A stretch of DNA of 64,000 nucleotides, taken from assembly GCA_041395205.1 (NCBI GenBank), contig JAWLAZ010000003.1, forward strand, positions 372,001-436,000, read 5' to 3'. Within the stretch, counting starts at the first letter, position 1; each line of letters opens with the position of its first letter. Source of the stretch: JAHEFU01 sp041395205 (GTDB taxonomy: Bacteria; 4484-113; JAFGCY01). The notes under the pieces are model-generated. The model saw only the letters and a program-made list of their open reading frames with translations, searched no databases and was not told the DNA's origin. A program made the translations under genes and the position numbers. Below are positions 54,985-63,783 of the stretch, one piece after another.

Positions 54985-56115
54985 ATGGGAGTCCCCCTTC
55001 TTGATCTGCATGCACAGTGGAAGCAGATCGCAGACGAGGTCAAGGCCGCGCTGGAGCCGGTCTATGACAGCCAGTACTTCATCATGGGCCCGCAGGTCAA
55101 GACCCTCGAGGACGAGGTCGCGGCCTACTGCGGCACCCGCCACGGTGTGGGCTGTGCCAGTGGTTCCGATGCACTGGTGCTGGCCCTGATGGCGCTGGAG
55201 GTCGGCCCCGGTGATGAAGTGATCCTGCCGACACATACCTTCTTCGCCACCGCCGGTGCCGTATCGCGTGTGGGTGCGACTCCGGTCTTCGCGGACATCG
55301 ACCCCGAGACCTTCAACATCACCGCCGAGGAAATCGAAAGGCTGGCGACCAGCCGGACCAAGGCGGCGATCCCCGTGCACCTGTACGGCCAGGTTGCTGA
55401 CATGGACCCGATCATGACCGTCTGCAAGGCCCGGGGAATCAAGGTGGTGGAGGATGCGGCGCAGAGCATCGGCGCCAAGTACCACGGCCGCCGCGTGGGC
55501 CAGACCGGTGGCGACATCGCCACCTTCAGCTTCTTCCCGAGCAAGAACCTCGGCGCGATGGGCGACGGCGGCATGTGCGTCACCAATGACGACGCCCTGG
55601 CCGAGCGGATGCGCATCCTGCGCAATCACGGTGCGCAGCCGAAGTACTACCACAAGCTGATCGGCCTCAACTCGCGCCTGGACACGATGCAGGCTGCGGT
55701 GCTGAGCGTGAAGCTGAAGTACCTTGAGGCCTGGCATGAAGGCCGCCGCGCCAATGCGATGGACTACGATCAGCGCTTCGCCGGCAACCCGCACATCTCG
55801 ACCCCGAAGATCCTTGAGCACAACTGGAGCATCTACAACCAGTACAGCATCCTGATCACCAACGGCCGCCGCGATGAAGTGATGGCCGGGCTGAAGGAGC
55901 GCGGCATCGGCTGCGAGATCTACTACCCCGTGCCGCTGCACCTGCAGGAATGCTACAGCGAACTGGGCGGCCGCGAGGGCGACCTGCCTGTCTCCGAGAA
56001 GGCCGCGAAGGAGATCTTCAGCATCCCGATCTATCCGGAGCTGGTCGCCGAGCAGCGTGAGGAAGTCGCCAATGCGGTGATCGAGCTGGTTGGCAACACT
56101 GCTGCGGCCGGTTAG
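54985..56115 (+). CDS. DegT/DnrJ/EryC1-family sugar aminotransferase (WbpE-like)
   Basis: 376 residues, PLP-dependent. VPLLDLHAQW start, ASGSDALVLALMAL, PTHTFFATAGAV, VEDAAQSIGAKYHGRRVG and the Schiff-base lysine in FFPSKNLGAMGDGG are the standard family motifs. It transfers an amino group from glutamate to a nucleotide-linked keto sugar. FFPSKNLG and the N-terminal region fit the WbpE/FdtB branch (3-amino sugars), consistent with the WbpB-like oxidoreductase at 62.7 kb. Followed by a clear terminator, so it is monocistronic here. Confidence 0.9.
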   Translation: MGVPLLDLHAQWKQIADEVKAALEPVYDSQYFIMGPQVKTLEDEVAAYCGTRHGVGCASGSDALVLALMALEVGPGDEVILPTHTFFATAGAVSRVGATPVFADIDPETFNITAEEIERLATSRTKAAIPVHLYGQVADMDPIMTVCKARGIKVVEDAAQSIGAKYHGRRVGQTGGDIATFSFFPSKNLGAMGDGGMCVTNDDALAERMRILRNHGAQPKYYHKLIGLNSRLDTMQAAVLSVKLKYLEAWHEGRRANAMDYDQRFAGNPHISTPKILEHNWSIYNQYSILITNGRRDEVMAGLKERGIGCEIYYPVPLHLQECYSELGGREGDLPVSEKAAKEIFSIPIYPELVAEQREEVANAVIELVGNTAAAG

Positions 56116-56143
56116 GTCATTCCTTCCAACCGATCCATACCGA

Positions 56144-56170
56144 GGGGAGCCTGCGGGCTCCCCTTTTTTT
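56144..56170 (+). terminator. Intrinsic terminator of the aminotransferase gene
   Basis: GGGGAGCC, TGCG, GGCTCCCC followed by seven T. Confidence 0.92.
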
Positions 56171-56237
56171 CGTCGACAGGGAATAGTTATTCAGGTCAGG
56201 CAACAAAACATTTGAAATATTGTCAGCACTAGGCAGT

Positions 56238-56243
56238 TATACT
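56238..56243 (+). promoter_or_regulatory. -10 hexamer TATACT for the NYN-LOTUS gene
   Basis: TATACT ends 5 nt before ATG 56249. Leaderless start expected. Confidence 0.5.
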
Positions 56244-56248
56244 TAGGC

Positions 56249-57589
56249 ATGCCTCCCTCGCGCCCCGAAAATGACCGCATTGCTGTGTTCATTGATGCGG
56301 AAAACCTGATCATCAGCGCCCAGCAGGCTGGCCTGCCGCTGCGTATGGAGCTGGTGATGGACAGCGTACGTGAGGAGGGAGTGGTCAGCTTCGCCCGGGC
56401 CTACGGGGACTGGAGCCAGGCCCACATGAAGCCCTACCAGCAGGACTTCCTCTCGAACGTGATCGAGATGAGCATGCTGGCAACCAGCTACGAGAAGAAC
56501 ACCGGCGATATGCAGATCGCCTGTGATGCACTGGAAATGGCGCTGATCGGCAGTGCACCGCACTGCTTCGTGATCGTCGGCGGCGACCGGGACTTCGTCC
56601 CGCTGGTGCAGAAGCTCAAGCGTTACGGGATGCGCGTGATCGGGATCGGCCTGCGACGCACCACGAGCCAGTACCTGGACAAGGTCTGCGACCAGTTCAT
56701 CTATTACGACAAGCTTGTCGGCGAACTGGATGACATAGACAGCAGTACGGCAACGGAGTTACCGGCTCCGAGCAGCAATGAGGAACCGGGCCTGAGTGAG
56801 GAGCATCCGCTCTTCGACCTGATGCTGCGGGCTGTGGTGGCCCTGGAGCGCAAGGGTGTGGTCCCCAATGGCACGAGCGTCAACAACATGATGCGCCAGC
56901 TCGACCCCAAGTACACCGCCCTGCCCCCGCAGTACCACCGCTTCCGGGATCTGGCCGAGGCTGCGCAGGATGCCGGCTTCGTCACGATCCGCCAGGGCAG
57001 CGGACTGGGCTTCGAACTTGAAAGTGCCCGCAAGTACACGCGCAGCCTGCCATCGGCTTCCACACCGGTGCGGCTGGCGGCCTTTGACGCCCCGGATGAC
57101 GATGCCACACTGCTGTCACGCTACCGCTCGATCCTGCAGGAAAAGGGCGTGCCGTTGATTCCCTGGGAGCAGCGCGAGAAGCTGATCCGTTCACTCTGGG
57201 AGGAGTTCGAGGAGAACCCGCAACCCTTCAGCATGCACCGCATCAACCATCTGCTGATGGATCTCGCGGCCCGCAACATGTACCAGCTGCCGGACCGCGC
57301 CTGCCAGAAGCTGACCCATACGATGAACATCGGCCACTGCTTCCTGTTCGACGGGCAGATGGAATACCGCGGGCGTCTGGATTTCCATCAGGAGAACATC
57401 CGCCCGGCGGTGGACGTGGAGCATGCCGTGCGCCGCGTGAACCGCACTTACCTGACCGGCATGCTCAAGGATGACCCGGGCCTGGAACTGCGGCAGCGCC
57501 CGCTGAGCATGCTGCTGTTCAGCGACGGCAATGATGCACACCTGCACGAGGTTGACAACCTGCTGCAGGGTATCCGCCAGTACGGCTGA
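56249..57589 (+). CDS. NYN-domain putative RNase with LOTUS/OST-HTH domain
   Basis: 446 residues. The NYN/PIN-like nuclease (about 10-160) carries acidic residues in VFIDAENL, NTGDMQIACDALEMAL and IVGGDRDFVPLVQKLKRYG, the LabA/DUF88 metal site. An OST-HTH/LOTUS winged helix (about 188-255) follows: HPLFDLMLRAVVALERKG, then TSVNNMMRQLDPKY and FRDLAEAAQDAGFV. The last 170 residues look like a second, diverged helical module with LIPWEQREKLIRSLWEEF. LOTUS domains bind RNA. The protein probably cleaves or regulates a specific RNA; the target is unknown. Confidence 0.87.
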   Translation: MPPSRPENDRIAVFIDAENLIISAQQAGLPLRMELVMDSVREEGVVSFARAYGDWSQAHMKPYQQDFLSNVIEMSMLATSYEKNTGDMQIACDALEMALIGSAPHCFVIVGGDRDFVPLVQKLKRYGMRVIGIGLRRTTSQYLDKVCDQFIYYDKLVGELDDIDSSTATELPAPSSNEEPGLSEEHPLFDLMLRAVVALERKGVVPNGTSVNNMMRQLDPKYTALPPQYHRFRDLAEAAQDAGFVTIRQGSGLGFELESARKYTRSLPSASTPVRLAAFDAPDDDATLLSRYRSILQEKGVPLIPWEQREKLIRSLWEEFEENPQPFSMHRINHLLMDLAARNMYQLPDRACQKLTHTMNIGHCFLFDGQMEYRGRLDFHQENIRPAVDVEHAVRRVNRTYLTGMLKDDPGLELRQRPLSMLLFSDGNDAHLHEVDNLLQGIRQYG

Positions 57590-57603
57590 ACAGGAGCACG
57601 GAG

Positions 57604-58089
57604 ATGGAGATCGTTGTCAGAAACGCCCTGGATCCGGACATCCAGGCAATCAGCGCACTGCATCACCATTCCCGGGAGCGTCTCTCCCAGTTCATCCCGG
57701 CCGGGCTCGGCGAGGGCTTCCTGAGCGAGCGCGAGCTGCAGCAGGATGCCGAGCTGTTCCGTGAGCAGCTTGCTGATGAGGATAGCATGCTGCTGGTGGC
57801 GGAGATCGACGGGCAGTTCTGCGGCTTCCTGTCAGCTGCAGTACAGCCATATGAGGATGATCTGCTGCACAGCCCCTACCTGACGGTTGAATTCCTGGAA
57901 GTCACACCGGACATGTCCGGCCGGGGAGTGGGCAGTGCGCTGCTGCAGGCCGTGGAGGCCTGCGCCCGCGAGCGCGGGATCCGCAACATTGACCTTTCGG
58001 TCTGGCAGGGCAATCCACGGGCCCAGTCGCTGTATGCGAGGCTTGGCTATGCTCCATTGGAGATCAGGATGTACAAACTGCTGGACTGA
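57604..58089 (+). CDS. GNAT-family N-acetyltransferase
   Basis: 161 residues. The acetyl-CoA motif A is VTPDMSGRGVGSALLQAVEACARERG (about 98-123), followed by IDLSVWQGNPRAQSLYARLGY, typical of GNAT (RimI-like) enzymes. The acceptor is unknown. Starts 14 bp after the NYN-LOTUS stop with a purine-rich site (GGAGCACGGAG) before ATG 57604, so it is probably co-transcribed. Confidence 0.88.
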   Translation: MEIVVRNALDPDIQAISALHHHSRERLSQFIPAGLGEGFLSERELQQDAELFREQLADEDSMLLVAEIDGQFCGFLSAAVQPYEDDLLHSPYLTVEFLEVTPDMSGRGVGSALLQAVEACARERGIRNIDLSVWQGNPRAQSLYARLGYAPLEIRMYKLLD

Positions 58090-58140
58090 GCGTCAGAAGA
58101 AAGTCCGTATTGCCGTTGATTCACCGCTACGGATCACGGG

Positions 58141-58146
58141 TACCAT
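58141..58146 (+). promoter_or_regulatory. -10-like TACCAT before lipoprotein gene
   Basis: TACCAT ends 6 nt before ATG 58153, the common leaderless spacing of this window. Confidence 0.35.
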
Positions 58147-58152
58147 GAACCC

Positions 58153-60456
58153 ATGGGAAGCAAGGAAAAGACCCCTACCCTCACCGGGACAATCCGGAAT
58201 GCATGGATCATTCTGCTGCTCGCACTGGCAACGTCCTGTAGCAGTGGCAGTCCCGGAACTACGGCGCTGGATTTGCAGAGCGCGGCAGCTTCATCCAGGG
58301 ATAATCTGACAGAGATGCCAGTGCTGGACTTTCCTCCGCAATTCAGTGCGGATGAGCTGTCCCGGCTTGAACGACAGAGCAGCTTCAACCTCAATGACAG
58401 CATTGAGGGCAACGAGTTTACATCGCATGGCCCAGGCACTGTCCAGATACAGGGAGACGACCTGCTCATTCAGCGTAATGGTGAAGCCCTGCAATGGGTG
58501 ATCTACGGACTGCCTGGCCTGGGAGAGACGAGCAACCTGACAGCGATGAGTCTGGCTCTCAACCAGCTGACAGCTGGGACAGAGCTGTACCTGGGAGTCT
58601 CTGACTACGCGGCCGGACGCTGGAACTTCAGCACGATCCAGGTGGATGGAAGCGAAATGGTCGTTGACATCCTGGACCGCTTTGATCCGGCCAGCGCCGC
58701 TGGACCGGATGGCACAGCCCTGATCGTGCTGCTGACTGATAACGCGGACTTCGGCGTGGATTTCATCAACCTCACCGGCCAGGCTGAACTGCTGGTTCCG
58801 CAGATCCTGTCAGCCAGCAATGGCAAGTTTGAGGACCGTATCCAGATCAGCTGGTCGGGTGTGGCATATGCGGAGGAGATTGAGATCTTCTACAAACTGG
58901 AAGAGGAACCTGAGGATGCCTGGGCGCTGCTGTTCACTGCCAACACGGGTGGAAACGGCCTGCTCAATCACACTGCGGACCAGCCGCCAGCCAAAGGCAG
59001 TCTTTACGGCAAGCCCTACCTGTACAGGGCGCGGGCAAAACTCGGTGAGGAACGCAGTGCATTCTCTGACGCAATGCAGGGCGAACGGCGGACGCCCCAC
59101 GTGTTGTCACTTTCCGCCAGCTACCAGGTGCACAGTGACCAGATCAAGCTTCACTTCTACACGAGCGATGAGTATGAGGATTTCTCCATCTTCCGAGACG
59201 ATGTGAAGATCGCTGATTTCAATGCACCGGGATTCTTCGGAAAGACCTTCATTGATGCTGCGGTGGGACCAGGGGAACATCTCTATCATGTCGTTGTCGA
59301 GGGACCGAACGGTCCGAGCTTCCCCAGTGAAAAGACTCCCGGCTGCATTTCTGAATGGCAATCCGGCACCCTGAAATCCCGCGACGATTCCGAGGCTTTC
59401 CGGGCGGACGTGGTGGATATCGGGGGTACGGCGTGTGTATGCTACTTTGACAGCGCCAACGGCCAACTCGTTTTTGAGTGGGTTGGCGGCGGTAATCCCG
59501 GAGCACATGCGGTATGTGAGGCGGATGTGGATGTCCGTACTGACCTGTCGTTCATCGACGGGCGGCCGATGCTGGCATTCCACAATGGAGATGACGGCAA
59601 GCTGGAGGGTCGTGGCAGCTATCTCGCGCTGGGCACCACGCCCGTCCCCACCAGTGCCACTGACTGGGACGTACAGTTGATCGCCGGAGGCAGCAGCACT
59701 GCCCTGCGGATCCGTCTGATAGAGCTGAGCGACAGGCTGGGCCTGTTCTTCGGGAATGACTCCGGTACCGAGGAGCAGCTCTTCTATGCGCAGAGCATTG
59801 ACAAGTCACCTGGACCGGCGGACTGGACAGTCAGCCTGGTGACTGATGAGCCCTATGACCCGCTGTTTGACGGCTGCGTCTATCGGGACAGGCCTGTCGT
59901 CGTCGCACAGCGCAACGCAGACGAGCCGCTGATCCACTTCAGCACGGAACTGCAGCCGGATGATCTGACGGACTGGAAACACGACACCACTTCATTGCAT
60001 CTGACATACACTGACTTAGTGGTCCATGTGGAAGCTGGAGATGTGCGGATGATCGCAATCGTGCCTCAGGATGGAGCGGAGGAGTCGGCCATGTATTCCG
60101 GCTATGTCAGTTTTGACGACGAGTTTGATCCAAACGGCTCCGGACTGACGACCCTGTACTTCAGTGACGATCTGACTGCCAGCGGACTCAGCACCGTGGT
60201 TCACAATGAGCGGCGCTACATCGCCTGGAATGCCGCTCTCCACGGCTCACCGCACTACTTCGGAATATCGGGACGCATCGGCAGCCAGGACCAGCATGTT
60301 GTTGAAATGGGAGATGTGCCCGCGGTAGGCGGAGCGCTGAGCGTCAGCGAACTGGCAACGCTGTGCGTAGTCGGAGACGAGCTGATGCTGCTCTACCGCG
60401 ACAGCAACATCACAACGAACAGGCTCAACCTGTCGGTGCTGCCACCCTGCGAGTAA
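58153..60456 (+). CDS. Lipoprotein with propeller-like repeats, no dockerin
   Basis: 767 residues. Basic N-terminus, hydrophobic core and lipobox LATSC (Cys32) followed by Ser. The first 220 residues resemble the beta-domain start of the heparinase-like gene (NLNDSIEGNEFTSHGPG, LYLGVSDYAAGRWNF). A fibronectin-like segment (about 220-400) follows. The C-terminal half has blade-like repeats (SFIDGRPMLAFHNGDDGKL and LFFGNDSGTEEQLFYAQSID) comparable to the five dockerin lipoproteins. A surface-anchored binding role is likely; the ligand is unknown. Its position inside the polysaccharide locus may be incidental. Confidence 0.8.
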   Translation: MGSKEKTPTLTGTIRNAWIILLLALATSCSSGSPGTTALDLQSAAASSRDNLTEMPVLDFPPQFSADELSRLERQSSFNLNDSIEGNEFTSHGPGTVQIQGDDLLIQRNGEALQWVIYGLPGLGETSNLTAMSLALNQLTAGTELYLGVSDYAAGRWNFSTIQVDGSEMVVDILDRFDPASAAGPDGTALIVLLTDNADFGVDFINLTGQAELLVPQILSASNGKFEDRIQISWSGVAYAEEIEIFYKLEEEPEDAWALLFTANTGGNGLLNHTADQPPAKGSLYGKPYLYRARAKLGEERSAFSDAMQGERRTPHVLSLSASYQVHSDQIKLHFYTSDEYEDFSIFRDDVKIADFNAPGFFGKTFIDAAVGPGEHLYHVVVEGPNGPSFPSEKTPGCISEWQSGTLKSRDDSEAFRADVVDIGGTACVCYFDSANGQLVFEWVGGGNPGAHAVCEADVDVRTDLSFIDGRPMLAFHNGDDGKLEGRGSYLALGTTPVPTSATDWDVQLIAGGSSTALRIRLIELSDRLGLFFGNDSGTEEQLFYAQSIDKSPGPADWTVSLVTDEPYDPLFDGCVYRDRPVVVAQRNADEPLIHFSTELQPDDLTDWKHDTTSLHLTYTDLVVHVEAGDVRMIAIVPQDGAEESAMYSGYVSFDDEFDPNGSGLTTLYFSDDLTASGLSTVVHNERRYIAWNAALHGSPHYFGISGRIGSQDQHVVEMGDVPAVGGALSVSELATLCVVGDELMLLYRDSNITTNRLNLSVLPPCE

Positions 60457-60465
60457 AGCCCAGGA

Positions 60466-61767
60466 TCAGAGCTTGGCAACCTTGCCGGCGGTGCGCTCAA
60501 GGTGGCCGGTCATGTTCTTGGTGTCGAAGACCAGCACCGCATTGTCAACCACCCACTGGTAGTCGATCCCGCTGTGCCCGGTGGCGATGAACACCAGGTC
60601 AGCGCTCTTCACCAGCTCCGCGCTCAGCTCGCTGCTTTCGAGCGTATGCTCCTCCACGCGGCAGCGCGGCACATGCGCATCGTGGTAGACCACCTCGGCA
60701 CCCTTTTCAATGAACAGCTTGGCGACGTCCAGCGCGGGTGACTCGCGCACGTCGTCGATGTTCTCCTTGTAGGCCATGCCCATGATCAGCACGCGGCAGC
60801 CCTTGAGCGCCTTGCCGTGCTCATTGAGCTGCTCCATCACGCGGGTCACGACGTAGTACGGCATGCCGGAGTTGATGCTGTCGGCGAGGTCGATGAACTG
60901 GGCCTTGAAGTCGAGGCTCGTGAGCTTCCACTTCAGGTAGAGCGGGTCAATCGGGATGCAGTGGCCGCCGAGACCGGGGCCGGGATAGAAGGGCATGAAG
61001 CCGAAGGGCTTGGTCTTGGAGGCTTCGATCACCTCCCAGACATCCACATCCAGCTTCTCGCAGATCATTGCCATTTCATTGATGAAGCCGATGTTGATCG
61101 CGCGGAAGGAATTCTCCAGCAGCTTCACGAGCTCGGCGGCTCGCGTGCTGCTGACGGGATGCACATGCTCAAGGGCGTGGTCATAGACCTCGGTGGCGAT
61201 GCGTGTGCATTCAGGAGTCACGCCGCCGATGATCTTCGGGGTGTTCTTGACGGTGTAGCGCACATTGCCGGGGTCAACACGCTCCGGGCTGAAGGCCAGG
61301 TGGAAGTCCACACCGCACTTCATGCCGGTCTCCTCCAGCAGCGGCAGAGCCAGCTCATCGGTGGTACCCGGATAGGTGGTGCTCTCCAGCACGATCACCT
61401 GGCCCGGCTGCAGGTAGCGGATGATCTCCGCCAGCGCGGCCTCGATATAGGTGACATCGGGATCCTTGGACTTGGAGAGCGGGGTCGGCACGCAGATGCT
61501 GATGACGGAGCAGTCCTTCAGACGGCTGAAGTCGGCCGTGCCCTCGATCAGCCCCCTGTCCACCAGTGGCTTGAGGTTCTCGCTCTTCACGTCGCCGATG
61601 TAGGACTCACCGCGGTTGATTGACTCCACCTTGGCGAGGTCGATATCGAAGCCGATCACATGCATGCCGGCTTCGGCGAAGGCCTCGGCCAGCGGCAGGC
61701 CGACATAGCCCTGGCCAATGATGCCGAACTTCCTGCTGCCGTCTGTCAACTGCTTTACGTAGTCCAT
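60466..61767 (-). CDS. UDP-N-acetyl-hexosamine 6-dehydrogenase (WbpA/WecC family)
   Basis: 433 residues. Oxidises the 6-OH of a UDP-sugar to the uronic acid in two NAD-dependent steps. The N-terminal Rossmann GIIGQGYVGLPLAEAFAEAG (15-34), ESTTYPGTTDEL, FHLAFSPERVDPGN and the catalytic cysteine in GPGLGGHCIPIDP are all present. SPERVDPGN and GHCIPIDP match the UDP-GlcNAc branch (WbpA/WbpO) better than UDP-glucose dehydrogenases. ATG 61767 is used rather than the longer frame. TATAAT (61813-61818) lies about 45 nt upstream. Divergent from the formyltransferase and WbpB-like genes. Confidence 0.9.
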   Translation of the reverse strand: MDYVKQLTDGSRKFGIIGQGYVGLPLAEAFAEAGMHVIGFDIDLAKVESINRGESYIGDVKSENLKPLVDRGLIEGTADFSRLKDCSVISICVPTPLSKSKDPDVTYIEAALAEIIRYLQPGQVIVLESTTYPGTTDELALPLLEETGMKCGVDFHLAFSPERVDPGNVRYTVKNTPKIIGGVTPECTRIATEVYDHALEHVHPVSSTRAAELVKLLENSFRAINIGFINEMAMICEKLDVDVWEVIEASKTKPFGFMPFYPGPGLGGHCIPIDPLYLKWKLTSLDFKAQFIDLADSINSGMPYYVVTRVMEQLNEHGKALKGCRVLIMGMAYKENIDDVRESPALDVAKLFIEKGAEVVYHDAHVPRCRVEEHTLESSELSAELVKSADLVFIATGHSGIDYQWVVDNAVLVFDTKNMTGHLERTAGKVAKL

Positions 61768-61812
61768 TGAATTACCTGTGGAAACGGCCCGGGGCCGGAT
61801 TGGGAAACGGAG

Positions 61813-61818
61813 ATTATA
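61813..61818 (-). promoter_or_regulatory. -10 hexamer TATAAT for the UDP-sugar dehydrogenase
   Basis: TATAAT on the minus strand with a leader of about 40 nt to ATG 61767, which has a weak AGGT site. On the plus strand a separate TAGAAT (61895-61900) probably serves the formyltransferase unit. Confidence 0.45.
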
Positions 61819-61986
61819 TCGCGAAATCCGGCACAATACATTTACCGGGGGCTATTCAGACGGCCCGACTGTTCCATAGATTATCTTTCGGTGCTAGAAT
61901 CCTAGCCCGCCAGCCCAGCCCATGGTTTCACGGCCGTGCAGCCGGACCGGCGAACCCGAAATCAGTCCAGGACTCAGGAATCCGCA

Positions 61987-62694
61987 TTGAGCGCCAAAGT
62001 CAAATCAGCACTGTTTGCCTACAACTTCCCGCACCGGAAGACCCAGGACTTCATCTTCAAGATGCATGTCGAGGGCCTGACTCCTGACCTGATCATCGCC
62101 GCCGACCCCGTCAAGCTGAACATCCCCCCTGCCAGCGTACGCACCAAGGTGCGCCACCGCGGTGAGATGCATCCCCGCGCCATTGCGGAGAAGCTCGGCA
62201 TTACCTATGTGGTACTGCCGCACAACAGCAGACGCGTGGTCAGGGCTGTGCAGGAGCACGGCATCGAACTGGCGGTGATCGCCGGGGCGCGCATCCTGAA
62301 GAAGCATGTGATTGACTCATTCAGGTTCGGCGTGATCAATTACCATCCCGGGCTGATTCCCCAGACCCGCGGCCTGGATGCGATGATGTGGAGCGTCCAC
62401 AACGACATCCCCCAGGCGGTCACGGCGCATCTGATCGACCCGCGCGTGGATGCCGGGCGGATCATGTTCGTGGAGGAAATGCCGATCTGGAAGGACGACA
62501 CCCCCTTCGACTTCCAGGAGCGCCTGTATGAGATGCAGATCGACATGATCCCACGCAGCGTGGAAATGGCGATCGCGGGCGAGGGCTACGATGTGGGGGA
62601 GGACACGACGCACAATACCAAGATGGATGCCGGGACTGAGGCCGAGACCCTGCGGCGCTTCCCGGCGTATGTGGAGCGGCACGCCAGCCGCTGA
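61987..62694 (+). CDS. Formyltransferase-family protein, probable sugar N-formyltransferase
   Basis: About 235 residues of the formyl_trans_N fold. GVINYHPGLIPQTRGLDAM has the catalytic Asn and His, and LIDPRVDAGRIMF the catalytic Asp. It lacks the Fmt C-terminal tRNA-binding domain. Its short length and location, 11 bp before a WbpB-like gene, point to N-formylation of an amino sugar using formyl-THF. TTG 61987 is proposed as start because AGGA lies 7 nt upstream and the frame before it is Arg/Gln-rich without family similarity. GTG 61936 is the next alternative. Confidence 0.8.
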   Translation: MSAKVKSALFAYNFPHRKTQDFIFKMHVEGLTPDLIIAADPVKLNIPPASVRTKVRHRGEMHPRAIAEKLGITYVVLPHNSRRVVRAVQEHGIELAVIAGARILKKHVIDSFRFGVINYHPGLIPQTRGLDAMMWSVHNDIPQAVTAHLIDPRVDAGRIMFVEEMPIWKDDTPFDFQERLYEMQIDMIPRSVEMAIAGEGYDVGEDTTHNTKMDAGTEAETLRRFPAYVERHASR

Positions 62695-62705
62695 CGGAGC
62701 GAATC

Positions 62706-63725
62706 ATGAGTGAGCAACTGAAGATCGGCCTGATCGGTGCCGGCAACTGGGGCGCAAACTACGTGCGCAACCTGGCGTCGCTGGGCGTGCTGAGCGCCGT
62801 CTGCGACCTGGAAGAGGGCCGCCTCGAGCGTATCAAGGGCGATTATCCGGCGGTGCGGACCACGACTTCCGTGGATGAGCTGGCCGGGATGGGACTCGAT
62901 GGCTGCGTGATTGCCACGCATACCCAGGTGCATCATGAAGCCGGGCTGAAGATGCTCGAGGCGGGCGTCCACTGCCACATCGAGAAGCCGCTCTGCGAGA
63001 GCAGCGCGCAGGCCCTGGAGCTGTGTGAAGCCGCCGAGAGCCGCAATCTCGTGCTGATGGTCGGGCATATCCTGCTCTATCACCCCGCTGTGGAGTTCAT
63101 CCGCGGGATGATCGAGAGCGGCGAGCTCGGGCAGGTCTACTACATCTCAGCGACCCGCTGCAACCTCGGTGTGATCCGCCGCCATGAGAACGTGATGTGG
63201 AGCATGGCCCCGCATGACATCTCGATCGTGCAGTATCTGCTCAATGACGACCCCGTCAGCGTCAGCGCCACAGGCCAGTCCTTCGTGCAGCGCGACCTCG
63301 GGATCGAGGATGTGACGCACCTGACGCTGAAGTTTGCCGACCACAGCATGGCGAGCATCACCTCAAGCTGGCTGGACCCGGAGAAGGTACGCCTGATCAA
63401 GGTGGTGGGCAGCGAGAAGATGGTGGTGTTTGATGACATGGACCCGCGCTACAAGCTGCAGGTGCATGAGAAGGGCGTGGACTGGACGAAGCACCTTGAG
63501 CCGGGCAATGCCAGCTTCCTGAGCATCCGTTCCGGTGATGTGCACATGCCCTTCGTGAAGCCCACGGAGCCACTCAAGGCGGAATGCCAGGAATTCATCG
63601 ACTGCATCAGGACGGGCCGCACGCCGCGCTCCAGCGGACGTCAGGGCTATGCCAACGTCAAGCTGATCGAACTGGGCTGCGAGAGCCTGCGCAACAACGG
63701 CGCACCGCTCAACACGGGACTGTAG
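62706..63725 (+). CDS. Gfo/Idh/MocA oxidoreductase (WbpB/WlbA-like)
   Basis: 339 residues. GLIGAGNWGANYVRNL is the NAD-binding motif; HIEKPLC holds the conserved Lys. VGHILLYHPAV and the segment RCNLGVIRRHENVMWSMAPHD are characteristic of WbpB/WlbA, which oxidise C3 of UDP-GlcNAc-uronate, coupled to the WbpE-type aminotransferase. Starts 11 bp after the formyltransferase stop, so it is operonic. The matching aminotransferase lies at 55 kb and the 6-dehydrogenase is divergent next door. Confidence 0.9.
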   Translation: MSEQLKIGLIGAGNWGANYVRNLASLGVLSAVCDLEEGRLERIKGDYPAVRTTTSVDELAGMGLDGCVIATHTQVHHEAGLKMLEAGVHCHIEKPLCESSAQALELCEAAESRNLVLMVGHILLYHPAVEFIRGMIESGELGQVYYISATRCNLGVIRRHENVMWSMAPHDISIVQYLLNDDPVSVSATGQSFVQRDLGIEDVTHLTLKFADHSMASITSSWLDPEKVRLIKVVGSEKMVVFDDMDPRYKLQVHEKGVDWTKHLEPGNASFLSIRSGDVHMPFVKPTEPLKAECQEFIDCIRTGRTPRSSGRQGYANVKLIELGCESLRNNGAPLNTGL

Positions 63726-63783
63726 GAACGAAAGGCGCTAAAATACAGCTTCCCTCCGGCTGAGGCGGAGGATGAGGAAGGCA

